Source of the DNA: Undaria pinnatifida
Lineage: Eukaryota; Sar; Phaeophyceae; Laminariales; Alariaceae
Length of the DNA: 64,000 nt
Direction of reading: 5' to 3'
Assembly: GCA_012845835.1 (NCBI GenBank)
Contig: JABAKD010000024.1
Coordinates: 3,080,061-3,144,060, forward strand
Below, one piece after another: positions 1 to 11,169 of this stretch (the first letter of the stretch is position 1; the number at the start of each line of letters is the position of its first letter). The position numbers and the translations under genes were made by a program. The notes below the pieces were generated by a model. The model did not search any database. It saw only the letters and a program-made list of their open reading frames with translations, and was not told the origin of the DNA.

Positions 1-103
1 TTGTTTTATGAAACATTGAAAAACGTCAGCTGAGTATGACCGATTGATTTAAACTCAACTTTGCAAGCTGCGTGGTACATCTATATATATAAATGACAAA
101 ATA

Positions 104-212
104 CACTTCAGCTGTGAAATCGACCAAAAATGATTTTCGTCAGCTTTTCAAGCTGCGTGTGATACTTCGATCGCGCGTGTCACGGGGTGTGTGCCCTCGT
201 GAAGGATACAGC
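104..212 (-). repeat. Dispersed repeat F, copy 1
   Basis: A diverged minus-strand copy of a repeat seen at least six more times in the window (about 13150, 37761, 43037, 49977, 52446 and 59760). The shared core is the stretch around GCGCGATCGGAGTATCACAC, followed by CAGCTTGCAAAGATGAG and a CTCACAGCT end. It has no coding potential I can support. A weaker related stretch lies at 620-705. Confidence 0.6.
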
Positions 213-1613
213 CTTGTTCTGCGCACGGATACTGTTACACCCGCATTGAGGGGGACAAACGAGACATGTGTCGAGTTCAGTATGCATCAAACAATAGGTG
301 TTACAGTGTGAGCGAGCTTTTGAAGTGGGCTACGACTTGGGTCTACCGAGTTTGTACGTACGCAAGTTCCTGTGTGCTCCCTGTATGTATGGCAGGCCTA
401 CATATTTCCAGCCCAGGCTTGATGCTCGGGTTGTTAGTGCTGTCGAGTGGCGATGGAACATGCGGTGGACGTCGATCGCTACTGCTCCGAATCGATCTCT
501 CTTCTGCTCTTGATGTAATGCAAAGGCACACTCACGCACCTGTGTTGATCATAGAGATCTGACGTTCTGCATCAGGCGTCGGGCGCTCTATATTACTTGA
601 AAAAAAAGAGACTATACAACACGTCAGCTGAGTTCGATAATTGCAGTGTCGATTTTCAACATGTGGAGTCGATCCTCGTCTTTCGCAAGCTGCGTGATAC
701 ATGATACGTCGGCCGCTATCTAGTTGTAAGACTTATCCGACGGCGCCTACTTGCAACCTATATCGACTGCGGAAGCTTCGACCACTGCTAGAAATATGCG
801 TAACTACGAAGTTCCGAGTTGTTTGTCCCCAAAACCGTGGGTGCAGTGCTAAAGTTTGTCAACACCCTACTGTTTTTTCGTATCTTTGTTCCAGGGAGCT
901 AGTTCTGTCTAGGGTTGAAATGGCGTACTCAACCTCCTTTTAAATTGGTCAACACATGTACCCTCATCCTACCCCGACCGGATCCCATTGGACACCCTCA
1001 TCCCACTTAGTATTTACCAGTATATACCCGTATGTGACGGCGCACAACTACGATAGCGTTGGGGTTTGAATTGAGGTCAGGTTTAGCGTGATCCCACGGG
1101 GGGTGTTATACACTGTCTTTTACCTTAGGTGCACAACTATAGGGTTGGGGTTAGAATTTGGGTCAGGTTTTGCGTTTGGACTGCTGTACGAGTCCATCGA
1201 TGGGCGCTATTCCGTACCCCCATATGGGGGTATTCAATACGTACACTCAGTTTGTTTTTTATCCTAGGGTCAACAGGTACCACCGGACCCGAGCCCTAAC
1301 CCTAACCCTTACGCCATGGGGTGACTAGTTCTTGGATGCTGTCGCTTGTGAATGCTCTAGGTTGACTCGCCCGGCGTAGATGCTATGCTCGGAAACACTC
1401 GACGTTGGTTGGACGCTGATTGGGCCGCTCGGGATGCTGTGGGGTACTGTATATCCTAGATAAAACGTGGGTGTACGCTTAGATACCCCCATATCGGGGT
1501 ATATGTACGGATTTTTTTGGTCCATGGATGTAAATTGTTGCTCTCGGCTCGTCCTGGGCTCCTTATTTTACTACCCTCTTTAATATCATACCTGGTACGA
1601 GTAAATTTTTTTT

Positions 1614-1773
1614 AGGATGTTTCGTGAAATTCCTTTTCCCCTCGCAATTTGGATTTACAACGGCTCTTCTCCGCGAGCTGCTGACGCCGCCCGCTACGCT
1701 CGCGCAAGGAAGAGTACAACTAAATGTGAAGGGGGCGAAAGAAGAGGCCCATGATTTGGTGCAACTACAGTAG
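1614..1773 (+). CDS. Possible terminal exon, unrecognised
   Basis: A T-rich tract ending in AG precedes an open frame of about 50 codons that closes at a TAG at 1771-1773. The predicted residues are mixed and not low-complexity, unlike the surrounding repeats. I do not recognise the family and see no partner exon, so this is only a candidate last exon of a plus-strand gene lying mostly outside the window. It could equally be chance. Confidence 0.18.
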
Positions 1774-2004
1774 CGATTTGATAATGTCAGGGGCTACATG
1801 TGCAAAACTGTTTGTCCTATGCTGGATTGTGTGTTTGTTAGCGATGTCACGTTGTAATCGGCAGTACGAGTACGGGTATAACTTGCGGACAAAAATATGA
1901 AGAGGATCGAGGACAATCACTGACGAAAGCAAAACGACGAGTACACGCGTACACACCGGTACCTGCTACCTGGTACGTCGCATACTACCTGGTACTGCTT
2001 TGTG

Positions 2005-2390
2005 TTCAAAAGAAAGCGCAGCACGCCACAGTACCGCAGGGCAAGGCGCGGCACCGCACGGCGCTGCGGTGCTGCGGTCCGCGCTGCTGAGCTATAGCTG
2101 AGCTGACCTGAGCTGACCTGAGCTGGGAGTGCACTTTTTGTTATTCAACAATGTATTAATAGTACGCACAGGGCTGGTGTGGTGCACCTCGGTACTGCAG
2201 TATGATACTTGGTCGAGTGAGACCTGGCATGTTCGAAAGAGTAAGCACAGCACGCGGCACCGCACGGCACCGCACGGCGGTGCTCTGCTGAGGTACGAGC
2301 TGAGCTACGAAGCGCTGCGGTTGGCCTCTGAGCTCAGCTCAGCTCAGGTGGGACCTGGTTCGATGATACTTCGTGGACGAAACTAAAGAA
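2005..2390. repeat. GC-rich GCAC/GAGCT minisatellite pair
   Basis: Two related blocks (about 2010-2130 and 2243-2357) combine GCACCGCACGGC-type motifs with GAGCTGACCT or GAGCTCAGCT motifs. This looks like a diverged direct duplication of a simple-repeat mosaic. The reading frames across it are repeat artefacts. Confidence 0.6.
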
Positions 2391-2404
2391 AGAGAAGTTT
2401 TTTT

Positions 2405-2500
2405 TAACCTAAAACCCCCTTCAAAGCCCCTGAATCTTTCCCTGTACTAATTTCACGTAAATTTGTCCCAAAAAGGTTTCCAGATGTAAAGGCGTTCACG
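2405..2500 (+). repeat. S2 repeat monomer
   Basis: A single monomer of the S2 family: a CCCCTT-rich start, a stretch like ACTAATTTCA, then TTTGTCCC and a GGTTTCCAG...AAAGGCGTT end. Related monomers lie at about 52085 and 55460, on the opposite strand near 63140, and as an array at 53480-54095. Confidence 0.6.
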
Positions 2501-3204
2501 TGCAGAACTCGGCGTCTTTCATGTGAGCTGAGAACTCTCTGAGGAGCTATGTTTCAGGCACCTGAACCCACTCAGCAGCCTGGAAAGGAGAATGTCTTAA
2601 AAGTTTGTGTATGACAGGAAAGAAATGGAGGTCGCTCAGGGAAACGATATTTTGCAAGTAGTTCTACCCAACACATGAGTATCCTTAAGCCAGTTTTTAT
2701 CAGATAGTGTGGGATAAGAGAAAACAATGGCAGCACCTCGCGCAAGGTCGGTGTATCCACGCTTACTCAATAGTGCAGCTTTTTCCCCATACGATTCAGT
2801 GTAAATGCTGTGTCTGACACATGCATAGCATCCGCACTGCATGCAGAACCTGGACACACCCCGAAAGTTACTGCAACGGCGTGTCTCCGATTCCCGTCAA
2901 CGATCGACCGTGCCTGTTTAAAGTACTGCCTGTTTGTAGTCAATCCTGCTACCAAGCTCTGTCATTGTACCCGTTCCTGAAGCTACTGCCTGCCTCACAC
3001 TACGTCCTACCCCTAGGCTGTTTTGGATGTTTTGTGGTCGGCTTTCTGTGTATGTTAGTCCCCTATTGAATGTCCGTGAAAACGCCTACTTACCTCTAGT
3101 GCCCCCGAAGCCAGGTGTGCCGACAATTCTGTTGTGTGCCTCTAACCGGTACCCCCTCTGTTGTTGTTTGTTGAGTCTCGAGAAGAAACATCAAACCGCT
3201 TGTT

Positions 3205-3440
3205 GGTGGATGGGCATGCGCGTGTACAACGGCACAGCTTGCGCTGCTGAACTAGTAACAGTGACCGCCAGTGGCGACAGCTCGCGCTGTCGTTACCACA
3301 GAAACTGAAGGACACGCCAGCTGCGATAGCGCTGCATTGCGAATACAGTTGAGTTTTATTGACTCACAACGTGTATGAAAATACGTGCATGTGTGGCGAG
3401 CTTATTCCCCCCCCCCCCCCCCCCCATCCGCCCCGAAGGA
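3205..3440 (+). mobile_element. SINE-like retroposon family, copy 1
   Basis: This matches, in opposite orientation, stretches at 13738-14000 and 60117-60378, and in part 54757-54868. Shared landmarks are GGCACAGCTTGCGCTGCTG, a block like GCTCGCGCTGTCGTTAC, and a 3' end near CCATCCGCC(GG)AGG followed by A-rich sequence. In this copy a C tract of about 19 bases replaces the usual sequence before CCATCCGCC. The constant A-rich 3' end and the 5' truncation of one copy suggest a SINE or the 3' end of a LINE. No tRNA-type promoter was recognised. Confidence 0.5.
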
Positions 3441-3830
3441 TGAGAGGAAAGTAAAAAGATCGTCATTTCCCATCCTTGGGATTTCTCCTAGCGGTGCCAA
3501 TCGTGCTACCTCGCGAGACAGCCGTATGTCGACCTCGTCGTATTGCACAGTCAGAGAGTTAGTCCCTCCGTTGCCCCGTGTCTTTCCCCGCTGTAAATTG
3601 AACAAGAGCCCGCTGTGGTTGGGAGGCCCAAATTGCCAAATGCGCTTGATAAACGTGTACGGCGGCGTGGCTTCGTCGACTTTCTCTTTCGCGCTCCAGG
3701 CACGAGGCACCCCTCGCCGCTGCTCCGCCCCCGAGAACAATGCCGATGATTTGACGTGCCATACGTTGAGGCCCGCGTCTTTGTCGCATGCACGCCCACG
3801 CAGTGAGCTTGTCGAACGAACCTGCCATTA
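3402..3830 (-). pseudogene. Protein fragment, unrecognised, possibly decayed
   Basis: The minus frame is open from just below a TAA near 3830 to a stop at 3402, about 140 codons. The part between 3470 and 3700 has balanced composition, with tracts such as IWQFGPPNHSG and LSREVARLAPLGEIPRMGN that look like real protein. Its last residues run into the 3' end of the adjacent SINE-like copy and a poly-G tract, so the end is not original. I do not recognise the family. It may be a transposon-derived fragment or an old exon. Confidence 0.3.
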
Positions 3831-4227
3831 AGGGGCAATGGCTTCGGCGACGTCTAGGCCGGGGATTGATGGAGAACACTGGGCATCGCAGCGCAGCTCA
3901 CGAAAACAGCAGCGATCCCGACGAAGCAAACCTGCGAAAACATCTAAAAAACTAGAGAGGGGACTTAAAATGGAGTCTCGACGGCCGAGATCGGAAAAGC
4001 CGGCTGGCCTGGTGTCCTGATGGCCGGGCTCCGGCTGACGATTGAGCTGACTTAAACGAGAGCCCTCTTGTCTGCTTTTTTGCTGTCCCGGAGGTTACGT
4101 TTATTTTGGTTTTTAGACTAATCGTGGACTCCTCCTATTGCTGCCTCTTTATTAGTAGAGGGGATGTTGGTAATATTCCTGTTCCCGTCGCTGTACCACG
4201 GTACCCACGCACGTCCATCATTCGCAG

Positions 4228-4373
4228 CATCACGGCGACAGCATGTGCAAGCTCGTCCGCTATAACTGAGTTGGTTGAAATCTGTTGTCCATCAATCACA
4301 GCATCACCGCGACAGCATGTGCAAGCTCGTGCGCTATGACTGAGTTGGTTGAAATCTGTTGTGTATGTGCAGA
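4228..4373 (+). repeat. Tandem duplication of about 72 bp with tRNA-like boxes
   Basis: Two near-identical units (GCATCAC.GCGACAGCATG ... TTGGTTGAAATCTGTTGT) lie in tandem. Each carries TGAGTTGG in a context like a pol III A box. Downstream, at 4393-4402, is GGTTCGAACC, a perfect B-box core. The flanking bases do not form a good T arm or acceptor stem, so this is not a functional tRNA. A tRNA-derived SINE remnant is possible. Confidence 0.4.
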
Positions 4374-5026
4374 ATACCATCCAGGACACGTGGGTTCGAA
4401 CCACTAGCAGGAGAGCCTGGAATCGGCCTCCAATGCATTCACACTTATTTTCAGAAAAAAAGAAAACAAGAAAGCCACGCTGATATTGCCATGAAAGTAT
4501 GAATCTCGGGAGCGGCTCTACAGCAGCGCAGGACACTCAATAAATGCTGCGGCTATACAGCAGCACAGGATACCAGGACCGAGTATACTGCAAGCAGCAC
4601 CGGCCCAGGCTGAGTTTCTTTTTGAGAAAGGGCGCGTTCTACCCTCACTTGAGCGGGACGGCTCCCGTTGTACTTACTTTCCTGCAAACCTCAGCCTCGT
4701 TTTACTTTTCACCTTGTTTCTTTTCATTTGTAGGTGTCCTACACGGCTGTACTGGAAGTTGAACAAATCCTTCCTGGACCAGCTTTCCTGTTTCTTATGA
4801 CAGGATGTGTTATTGTGAACAACATATACCGTACAGGCCCAGCCGACTTTCGCAGAAGTCAACAGTAAGGCGTATATGCGTTCTTGTGGTTGTTCTCTCA
4901 TCCCGCATTATTTGTCTGACTCACCATCCCCATGAACAAGGTCGTGTTTTTTGCGATCGTACCAGGTACCGGTGGTATCATTTATCCATGGACACAACCG
5001 CGGTGTGTTTTCCTGACTACAGAATC

Positions 5027-5296
5027 TTACGGTGCGGTGTGGTGAGTTTTTTTTTTTCGTTTTCTGGTGTGGTGCGGTTTGGAATCGTGCGGTGCGATGC
5101 GGTTCGGTAAAAAAACGGTAAGAAAACGCACAGCGCATTTTCTGCTCTGTAGCAAACTAAATGGATTTATGGGCCCTGAATTTTCACGTTTTTTTTTCAT
5201 GTGGGAAACGAACGGTTCGGTCCATTTTCGTCACTTGCAAAACCGTTTTATGCGGTGGGATGCGGTGAAACCGCACCCAACCGCACCGCACCGTAA
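5027..5296. mobile_element. MITE-like element with GC-rich terminal inverted repeats
   Basis: The left end reads TTACGGTGCGGTGTGGT and the right end, reverse-complemented, reads TTACGGTGCGGTGCGGTTG. The 270-bp interior has no open frame of note. No clear target-site duplication is visible. Subterminal GCGGTG/CACCGC motifs repeat on both sides. Confidence 0.5.
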
Positions 5297-5904
5297 CACA
5301 AAAACTGCACCATCGAAAGCCTTGGTATTTGACGCTACTGCTGTAGTTCAACAGTGAAAGGCTGTGCGCACCACACAATGGCAAAGGCTTATAGCTTTGA
5401 GCCCAAAAAGGCAAAATCAACAAATGCACGAAACGGCCTCTGACTTCCCATACGTACACTTTTTTTTTCTCGGAAAGTGATAAAATAAAACGTATTGGTG
5501 GTTTTCTGATTTTGGGAAGGACAAATAGACGGTTGACGAGACACCGCGAACGATGTTGTTGTTGTTGTTGTTGTTCTCACATTAACTCGCATAATCAAGT
5601 CCGTGGTCACAGGACAGGCTCCAGTCACTCTGGAGCTGAGGAATACCCCAGGGAAAAACACACAACCCAAGGTGGTACACGCATATATCACAGCTGACGC
5701 AATTCATGCCTCCACCAGAAACATATAAAAGTGAAATCGGGAGTCAGTCTACGATGTGCCAGGTCCAGGCCGGTACATACGTCTCACTACTCACGCCTGG
5801 AGAAACCAAATATTCCGATTGCCACCCAAGGAAGACTACCACGTATATATTACACGTAGTATCTATCACTACGCATACGCACGACAGGCATAAGTCAATT
5901 GGAG

Positions 5905-6095
5905 AAAAAGAAACAAAGAAAAGAAAAAAAGCTAAAGGAAAGGAAAGAAAAGAAAAGAAAAAAACGAAACAAGACGAAAAAGGCAAGCAAAGGTAAGAAA
6001 AAGACAAGAAAAGCAAGAAAAGACAAGACAGGAAAGCAAGGAAAGAAGAAGAGAAAAAAAGAAAAAAAAAGAAATAAAAAAAGAAAAGAAAGAAA
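5905..6095 (-). other. Pyrimidine-rich tract in LINE 3' UTR
   Basis: On the LINE sense strand this is almost pure C/T, mostly (CTTTT)n-like. An equivalent tract sits at the same place in the truncated copy at 32530-32990, where a MITE has inserted into it. It is therefore part of the element and not random simple sequence. Confidence 0.65.
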
Positions 6096-6285
6096 AATGT
6101 CATACTAGTAGACCCTAGGAACTGGCTAAGAATGGCATTGGACTAACAGAGGGTATCACGTCCATCATCAATGGCACCTGGGAAAGAACGCAACATGGCG
6201 AAGAAATCAGGGCGGTCTTATGCCATCTTGTGATGGCCATTAGAAAGCCCACAACTTTCAATACGATGATGGCCAAACCCAGACT

Positions 6286-9200
6286 TCAGTCTCTTGGGCA
6301 TGACGCTCCCCCTTCCGCCCCTCCCCCATTCCTCCCTTTCCCCCTCCCCCCTCCCCCCCTCCCCCACTCCCCTCCCCGCCCCCCCCCCCTTCCCCCTCCC
6401 CCCGGCCGCTTAGAGATGCCAACGGTGGATGACGCTGCCGCAGCCTTTGCGCGTCGCTCTGCAGCTTTGCGTCTCTCCGTTTCATGCCAATTCCGCATGA
6501 ACAACTCGGCTCCCTCCTCTACTCTTCGAAACCATCTGCCAGCCTTCTGAGCAGCCTTTCGCCATCCTTCGAATTTCATTCCAAAAACCGACATATCCTC
6601 CTTCAGATGATCCATCCAGTCTTTCTCTTGCCCCCCTGAGTAGCCTTTACCCCCAACAAACTCCCCAAACATCACCCTCTGTGGCAGACGCTCCTCCCCC
6701 ATGCGTGCCACGAATCCCGCAAACAAAATCCTCCGTTTGCGCACTATCACCTCAACGCTCTCGGAATCTGTCTGGGCAAGCGCGTCGGCGTACGATAGGG
6801 TGTGGTCGTCGCGCTTCCGTTTCCGCCATCCAAGGCATCGGAGGAGCATGGAGCGGTGAACCCGTCGTAGCCTGTCATAGTCAGGCTTCTTCGGGCTCCA
6901 CGTCATGCAACCGTACAGCAGTGTCTCGACCACCTCAGCTTTCAGCAACCGCACCTTCAACCGTAAACGCACACCCGGGCGATCATAGATTTCCATCTTG
7001 TACCGCTGGAAACACGCCCAGGCCCTCTGAAGACGCCGCGTTATTTCAGTGCTAAGGTTTCTGTCTGCGGTGATAGCCCCGCCCAAGTATACAAACTGGA
7101 TTGTTTGTTTGTAAACCTGGCCGGCTGCATTGATCGTGAAGGACACCTTCCCCCCGCTTTTGGTTTCCAGGCACATTATTTCTGTTTTTGCCTCGGATAC
7201 TGTAAGCCCGAACGACGAACACGCAGTCACGATCGTCGTCATCATCCTCTCCAGACCTTCTGATGATCGCGATACGATGCCCGCATCGTCCGCGTACAGC
7301 ATACCCCACAATCTCTGCACCCCCTCCCCCTCCTTCCCCCTCCGTCCGTCGACTTTGCCTGTGCGTGAAGTGCCCTTCTCGCCTTCCTTCTTTCGTTGAA
7401 GCTGCACCATGTTGTCCGTGATGGCTGCATCAGCGAGGAAGCGTTTCTCGGCAACACGCAGTACCGCAGTGAAAAACATGTTGAACAGCAGTGGCGCGAG
7501 CACGCATCCTTGCCTGAGACCTTGCCCCACGTCGAACTTATCCGAGCACTCTCCATCATCCAGCCGCACGCATGCTTGCATACCGTCGTGGAATTGGCGG
7601 ATGACGGCGAGCATTCTCGGTGGCACGCCAAAACGAGCAAGGACATCCCACAAAAGGCTTCGGTCGACGGAGTCGTATGCTTTGGTGAGGTCAATAAAGC
7701 ACATGTACAAGGGGGTGTCCTTCTTCCGCGCCATTTCCTGCAGTCGTCGTACTACGAACATCATGTCAACCGTCGAGCGTTGGGGTCTGAACCCACACTG
7801 TTCCTCCGGCAGAATGTTCTCGCGTTCGCAATAGTCACTCAGGCGACCCGCGATGACTTTGAGGAGTACTTTACCGGCGTGAGCCACGAGGGAGATGCCA
7901 CGATAATTGCCACACTCAGTCCGATCTTTCTTCTTGTGAAGCACCTTAATCGTAGCATCTTTCCATTGTTGGGGTACGCCACCCCCCCTCCACACAGCGA
8001 CGATGATATCGTGGAAGTTTCCGAGGGTGTCGAATTCTCCTTCGTCGGCCAAAACCTTCAAGAGCTCGGCCGGGAGACCATCGGGCCCTACCGCCTTTCG
8101 GTTCGCCAGCGCCCGGATCGCCTCCTCTACTTCGTACCTAGACGGGACATCGTCCAGTGGTCTGCACGGGGGCCACTGCTTAAGCTCGCCCACAATGCTT
8201 GGATCAAGGGTCGGCGACTTGGTGTTGAGCAGTTTGTGAAACCACCTCACCCACCGCTCGCGGATGAGGACGTTATCCCGCAGCAATCGACCTTCCTCGT
8301 CCTTGATGTACTGCGAGTTAAACGTCCTCTTCCCTTCCACATCCATCCCCTTGAGGTGTTTGTAGAAGCCAAAATGATCACCTTCTCGGATACGCCCTTC
8401 GAGTTGGCGAACGTAATCTTCGAAGAACCTCTGAACAGCTTCCGCCCGCGTGCGTTTCAGCTGTTTGATGGTCGCCTTCAAGGCTTGCCGTAGACCACGA
8501 TCGTTTGGAGCAGAACGGACCCGTTTCCTCGCGTCTTCTCTATCCTGCCATCGTGCATTCAACTCGGCTCTTGTCTCCTCAGTCGCACACCAGCCCCTCG
8601 GTACTTGTTTACGCCGAGTAGGGGGCGCTATGTCGGCGGCGTTTGACAGTATCGTCTCGGTCAGTAATGAGGCCATGTCATCAACGCTTCCGGCATTAGT
8701 ACCGGGTGTCGGAGAGGCAAGGTTGGCTGCTATCGCATTTGTCAAATTCATCCGTAGATGCGGGTCCGCCATTAATCTTTGTAGATCAATAGCTCGCCGG
8801 CTTTTGACAACTACCTTTGGACGATTTGGTGCGATGCGGCCTAAGAGGCGAATACTTGCTATCACGAGGTTGTGGTCCGACTCGGCGTTCTCCCTGGGTG
8901 GAGTCCGCACAGTGACATTACGTACCAATCGTCTATCCACTTGCCGTGTCAGTATGTAGTCAAGTCTGTACTGGGCCTTTCCTCGGTTAGGGCTCTGAAA
9001 TGTATACGATATGCAACGAGCAGGTGTAGCATAGTACGTGTTGAGGAGGGCGAGCTTGTTGTCAGTTGCGTGAGTCAATAGTCGCTCTCCGTTGTCGTTC
9101 AGCTCATCACGTCCGTATGCACCCAATACCTTGCTGTCGGTCCACTCGATCCCTCTCATGCCTGTACGAGCATTTGCGTCCATCAGGACAAGGAGGTGGT

Positions 9201-10053
9201 CCCTACTGGGAACCTCCTTGACCACCTCGTCAAGTGAATTCCAAAAGAAATCCTTTTCGCTGGTGCTCTTGTCGAGAGTGGGAGCATAGCCTACAATGAA
9301 AGACACACCGTTAGATTTCCCTTTGAGTTGGATGCGAACCTTCATCAGCCTAGCACTGATGCACTCAACCGCGACGTCACCCTTATCCATCCCTGCCACG
9401 ATAGACTCTCTAACAGCTAAGCCTACCCCATGGGTCCCCTTCTTTTCGTACTTTCCTCCGTCTGCTCCTGAGCAAAACACAACATACCCCGCCGCCGTGA
9501 AAGCACTTTGTCCATTACGCCTCACCTCCTGCAATCCTATGACATCACAACCTGCGTCTTGGCAAGTCTTCATTATCACCTCAGCGTGGCCTATACCATT
9601 CGTGCCCTTGAAAGCAAGTGTTCGAACGTTGTACGTACCCACGACGAGTTCCCCTGCTCTCGACCTAGCCCTTGCATCTGTGCGAATTTTGTGAGCAGCC
9701 CTTCGAATCCTCCTGCGTCTCCTCCTTTTCTTCCGAGCCTCCGATTTCCTCCATTCCACCCTCCGTTTTTCCCATACAGAGCATTTCCCCCTCTCCGTCT
9801 CCCTTCGCCCAGCCCGGTTCTTGCCTAAGTGCCAACGTGAAGGGGGCAGCAGTCCCGACACGCCACGTCCATCTCCTTCCCGACTTTGGTGCTTACTCAC
9901 GTGGGTTCGATCCTCTCTTCTCTGTTCGATACGTGCCCCATGCTTTCCGCGGCGGTGATGCGACACTGCGTCCGCAGGCAAGGCCGCTGCGTTAAAAAAT
10001 TCCGCGAGGAAATTTTTTGCCTTGTCGCTGGATGACACCGCCGGCCCGGCCAT
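6286..10053 (-). CDS. LINE polyprotein: AP endonuclease plus reverse transcriptase
   Basis: This single 1255-residue frame has no break. After a basic N-terminal region (KKRRRRRR near residue 110) comes an endonuclease/exonuclease/phosphatase-type domain at about 136-402. It shows YNVRTL (Asn142), LQEVR (Glu176), LMDANAR (Asp292, Asn294) and SDHN (392-395), the metal-binding and catalytic set. The reverse transcriptase follows at about 640-1010: NYRGISL, QCGFRPQRST, FIDLTKAYD (786-794), LRQGCVLAP (846-854) and LYADD (919-923), whose paired Asp are the catalytic residues. A basic, Gly-rich insert separates LRQGC from LYADD. The C terminus ends in a Gly/Arg-rich tail encoded by a (GGGNGG) simple repeat. 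No RNase H domain is visible. The product would nick the target DNA and copy the element RNA by target-primed reverse transcription. The layout resembles RTE-like or related LINE clades; the clade is not settled by eye. Confidence 0.93.
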   Translation of the reverse strand: MAGPAVSSSDKAKNFLAEFFNAAALPADAVSHHRRGKHGARIEQRREDRTHVSKHQSREGDGRGVSGLLPPSRWHLGKNRAGRRETERGKCSVWEKRRVEWRKSEARKKRRRRRRIRRAAHKIRTDARARSRAGELVVGTYNVRTLAFKGTNGIGHAEVIMKTCQDAGCDVIGLQEVRRNGQSAFTAAGYVVFCSGADGGKYEKKGTHGVGLAVRESIVAGMDKGDVAVECISARLMKVRIQLKGKSNGVSFIVGYAPTLDKSTSEKDFFWNSLDEVVKEVPSRDHLLVLMDANARTGMRGIEWTDSKVLGAYGRDELNDNGERLLTHATDNKLALLNTYYATPARCISYTFQSPNRGKAQYRLDYILTRQVDRRLVRNVTVRTPPRENAESDHNLVIASIRLLGRIAPNRPKVVVKSRRAIDLQRLMADPHLRMNLTNAIAANLASPTPGTNAGSVDDMASLLTETILSNAADIAPPTRRKQVPRGWCATEETRAELNARWQDREDARKRVRSAPNDRGLRQALKATIKQLKRTRAEAVQRFFEDYVRQLEGRIREGDHFGFYKHLKGMDVEGKRTFNSQYIKDEEGRLLRDNVLIRERWVRWFHKLLNTKSPTLDPSIVGELKQWPPCRPLDDVPSRYEVEEAIRALANRKAVGPDGLPAELLKVLADEGEFDTLGNFHDIIVAVWRGGGVPQQWKDATIKVLHKKKDRTECGNYRGISLVAHAGKVLLKVIAGRLSDYCERENILPEEQCGFRPQRSTVDMMFVVRRLQEMARKKDTPLYMCFIDLTKAYDSVDRSLLWDVLARFGVPPRMLAVIRQFHDGMQACVRLDDGECSDKFDVGQGLRQGCVLAPLLFNMFFTAVLRVAEKRFLADAAITDNMVQLQRKKEGEKGTSRTGKVDGRRGKEGEGVQRLWGMLYADDAGIVSRSSEGLERMMTTIVTACSSFGLTVSEAKTEIMCLETKSGGKVSFTINAAGQVYKQTIQFVYLGGAITADRNLSTEITRRLQRAWACFQRYKMEIYDRPGVRLRLKVRLLKAEVVETLLYGCMTWSPKKPDYDRLRRVHRSMLLRCLGWRKRKRDDHTLSYADALAQTDSESVEVIVRKRRILFAGFVARMGEERLPQRVMFGEFVGGKGYSGGQEKDWMDHLKEDMSVFGMKFEGWRKAAQKAGRWFRRVEEGAELFMRNWHETERRKAAERRAKAAAASSTVGISKRPGGGGRGGGRGGEWGRGGGGRGKGRNGGGAEGGASCPRD

Positions 10054-11169
10054 ACCCGAGCACTAGTTCAGCGCACGAGTAAGGTCGACGCCACACAACC
10101 CCTCAGGGGCTCTGGCACGTTTTGGGGAAGCCTCAGGCCCGAGCACCACCCCGGCCGGGGAGCAGCCGAGTAGAGATAATATATGCCAAGCTGGTATACC
10201 ATTGTGGTACCTATACCTTTCATTTTAAGGCTTCAACCCTAGCCTCGCTCTGTATTTGTGATAATTATAAGTGTATTATGATACCGCTACAACCCATTGT
10301 TGTCAAGGTTGGTTATTGCATGTTTATCTTCAGGGATAAATATATATTTAGCCATACTTGACAAAAGCCGCGAGGGGGAACGTTGAAATTCCCAAACGTC
10401 CCTCGCAACTTCGTTCTTAGCCCCCCGAAACAGTTTTCTCGGCGTGCACAAATACTTTTTGCAGATATACGCAACAAGCCTCCTAACCACCGTAAAACAA
10501 TGCGTATTTAAAAACACCACTTTCAAACAACACGGTAACGAAGTCTAGAAAATGAACCAAAACATACACATGTAGCAACAACCACCCGGACACGAAATTA
10601 TCATAATTGCAAGGATGTTAGCACACTGAAACCACATATACGTTCACATACGAAACCCAGTCAAGAGATGGAACCCATATACCCTGGGTTCCAAATTCAG
10701 GTCCCTATGCGTCTGAAACATCACATAGTCTACATTGAGACTTTTGCACAAACCTCAAATGCGTTAAAACTGCTCGTTGCTAAATAACAGGTTCATCAAG
10801 AACCCAAAAACAAACAGAACGAGAGACGGGGGAATCACAGCAGCGCAAATCATTATAGCATTCGCCCACCACATCACCTCCTTTGCAATTGGTTTTGGGC
10901 ATCAGCGACCTGGGTCCAACGCATGCCCGTAGTGTCTTTGGTGGAGTGAGGAGCGGTAGTAAAAAACAAGTGCGCTGCTGGATAACCTCATCCTGACCGT
11001 CGGTATACTGAACAATCTTCGGGCCGCGTCTCAACACCACTAAGCGATCATCTACTACACTATTGAGCATGTTTTCTTGAGCACCACTAACAAGAGCACC
11101 AGACGTGGACCGACATCTACAGGACCACAACATCTTCGACGACACAGGGATGGGGGGGGGAAACAGGGC

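Larger units (their letters stand above)
5554..10180 (-). mobile_element. Full-length APE-type LINE retrotransposon
   Basis: Read on the minus strand the element holds, in order, a short GC-rich leader, one long intact ORF (6286-10053), a 3' UTR (about 6110-6285), a 190-bp pyrimidine-rich tract (about 5905-6095), a further conserved segment of about 330 bp, and a (CAA)n tail at 5554-5573. The 3' end is defined by comparison: 32395-33316, 15972-16140, 15318-15375 and 47428-47690 share the same terminal sequence with different 5' ends, which is how LINE copies truncate. The 5' limit near 10180 is a guess because no second full copy is present. No target-site duplication was identified. The intact ORF suggests recent insertion. 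Confidence 0.85.

Noticed and set aside
4330-4412. tRNA gene
   Set aside because: A- and B-box cores are present, but the T arm has mismatches and no acceptor stem pairs.
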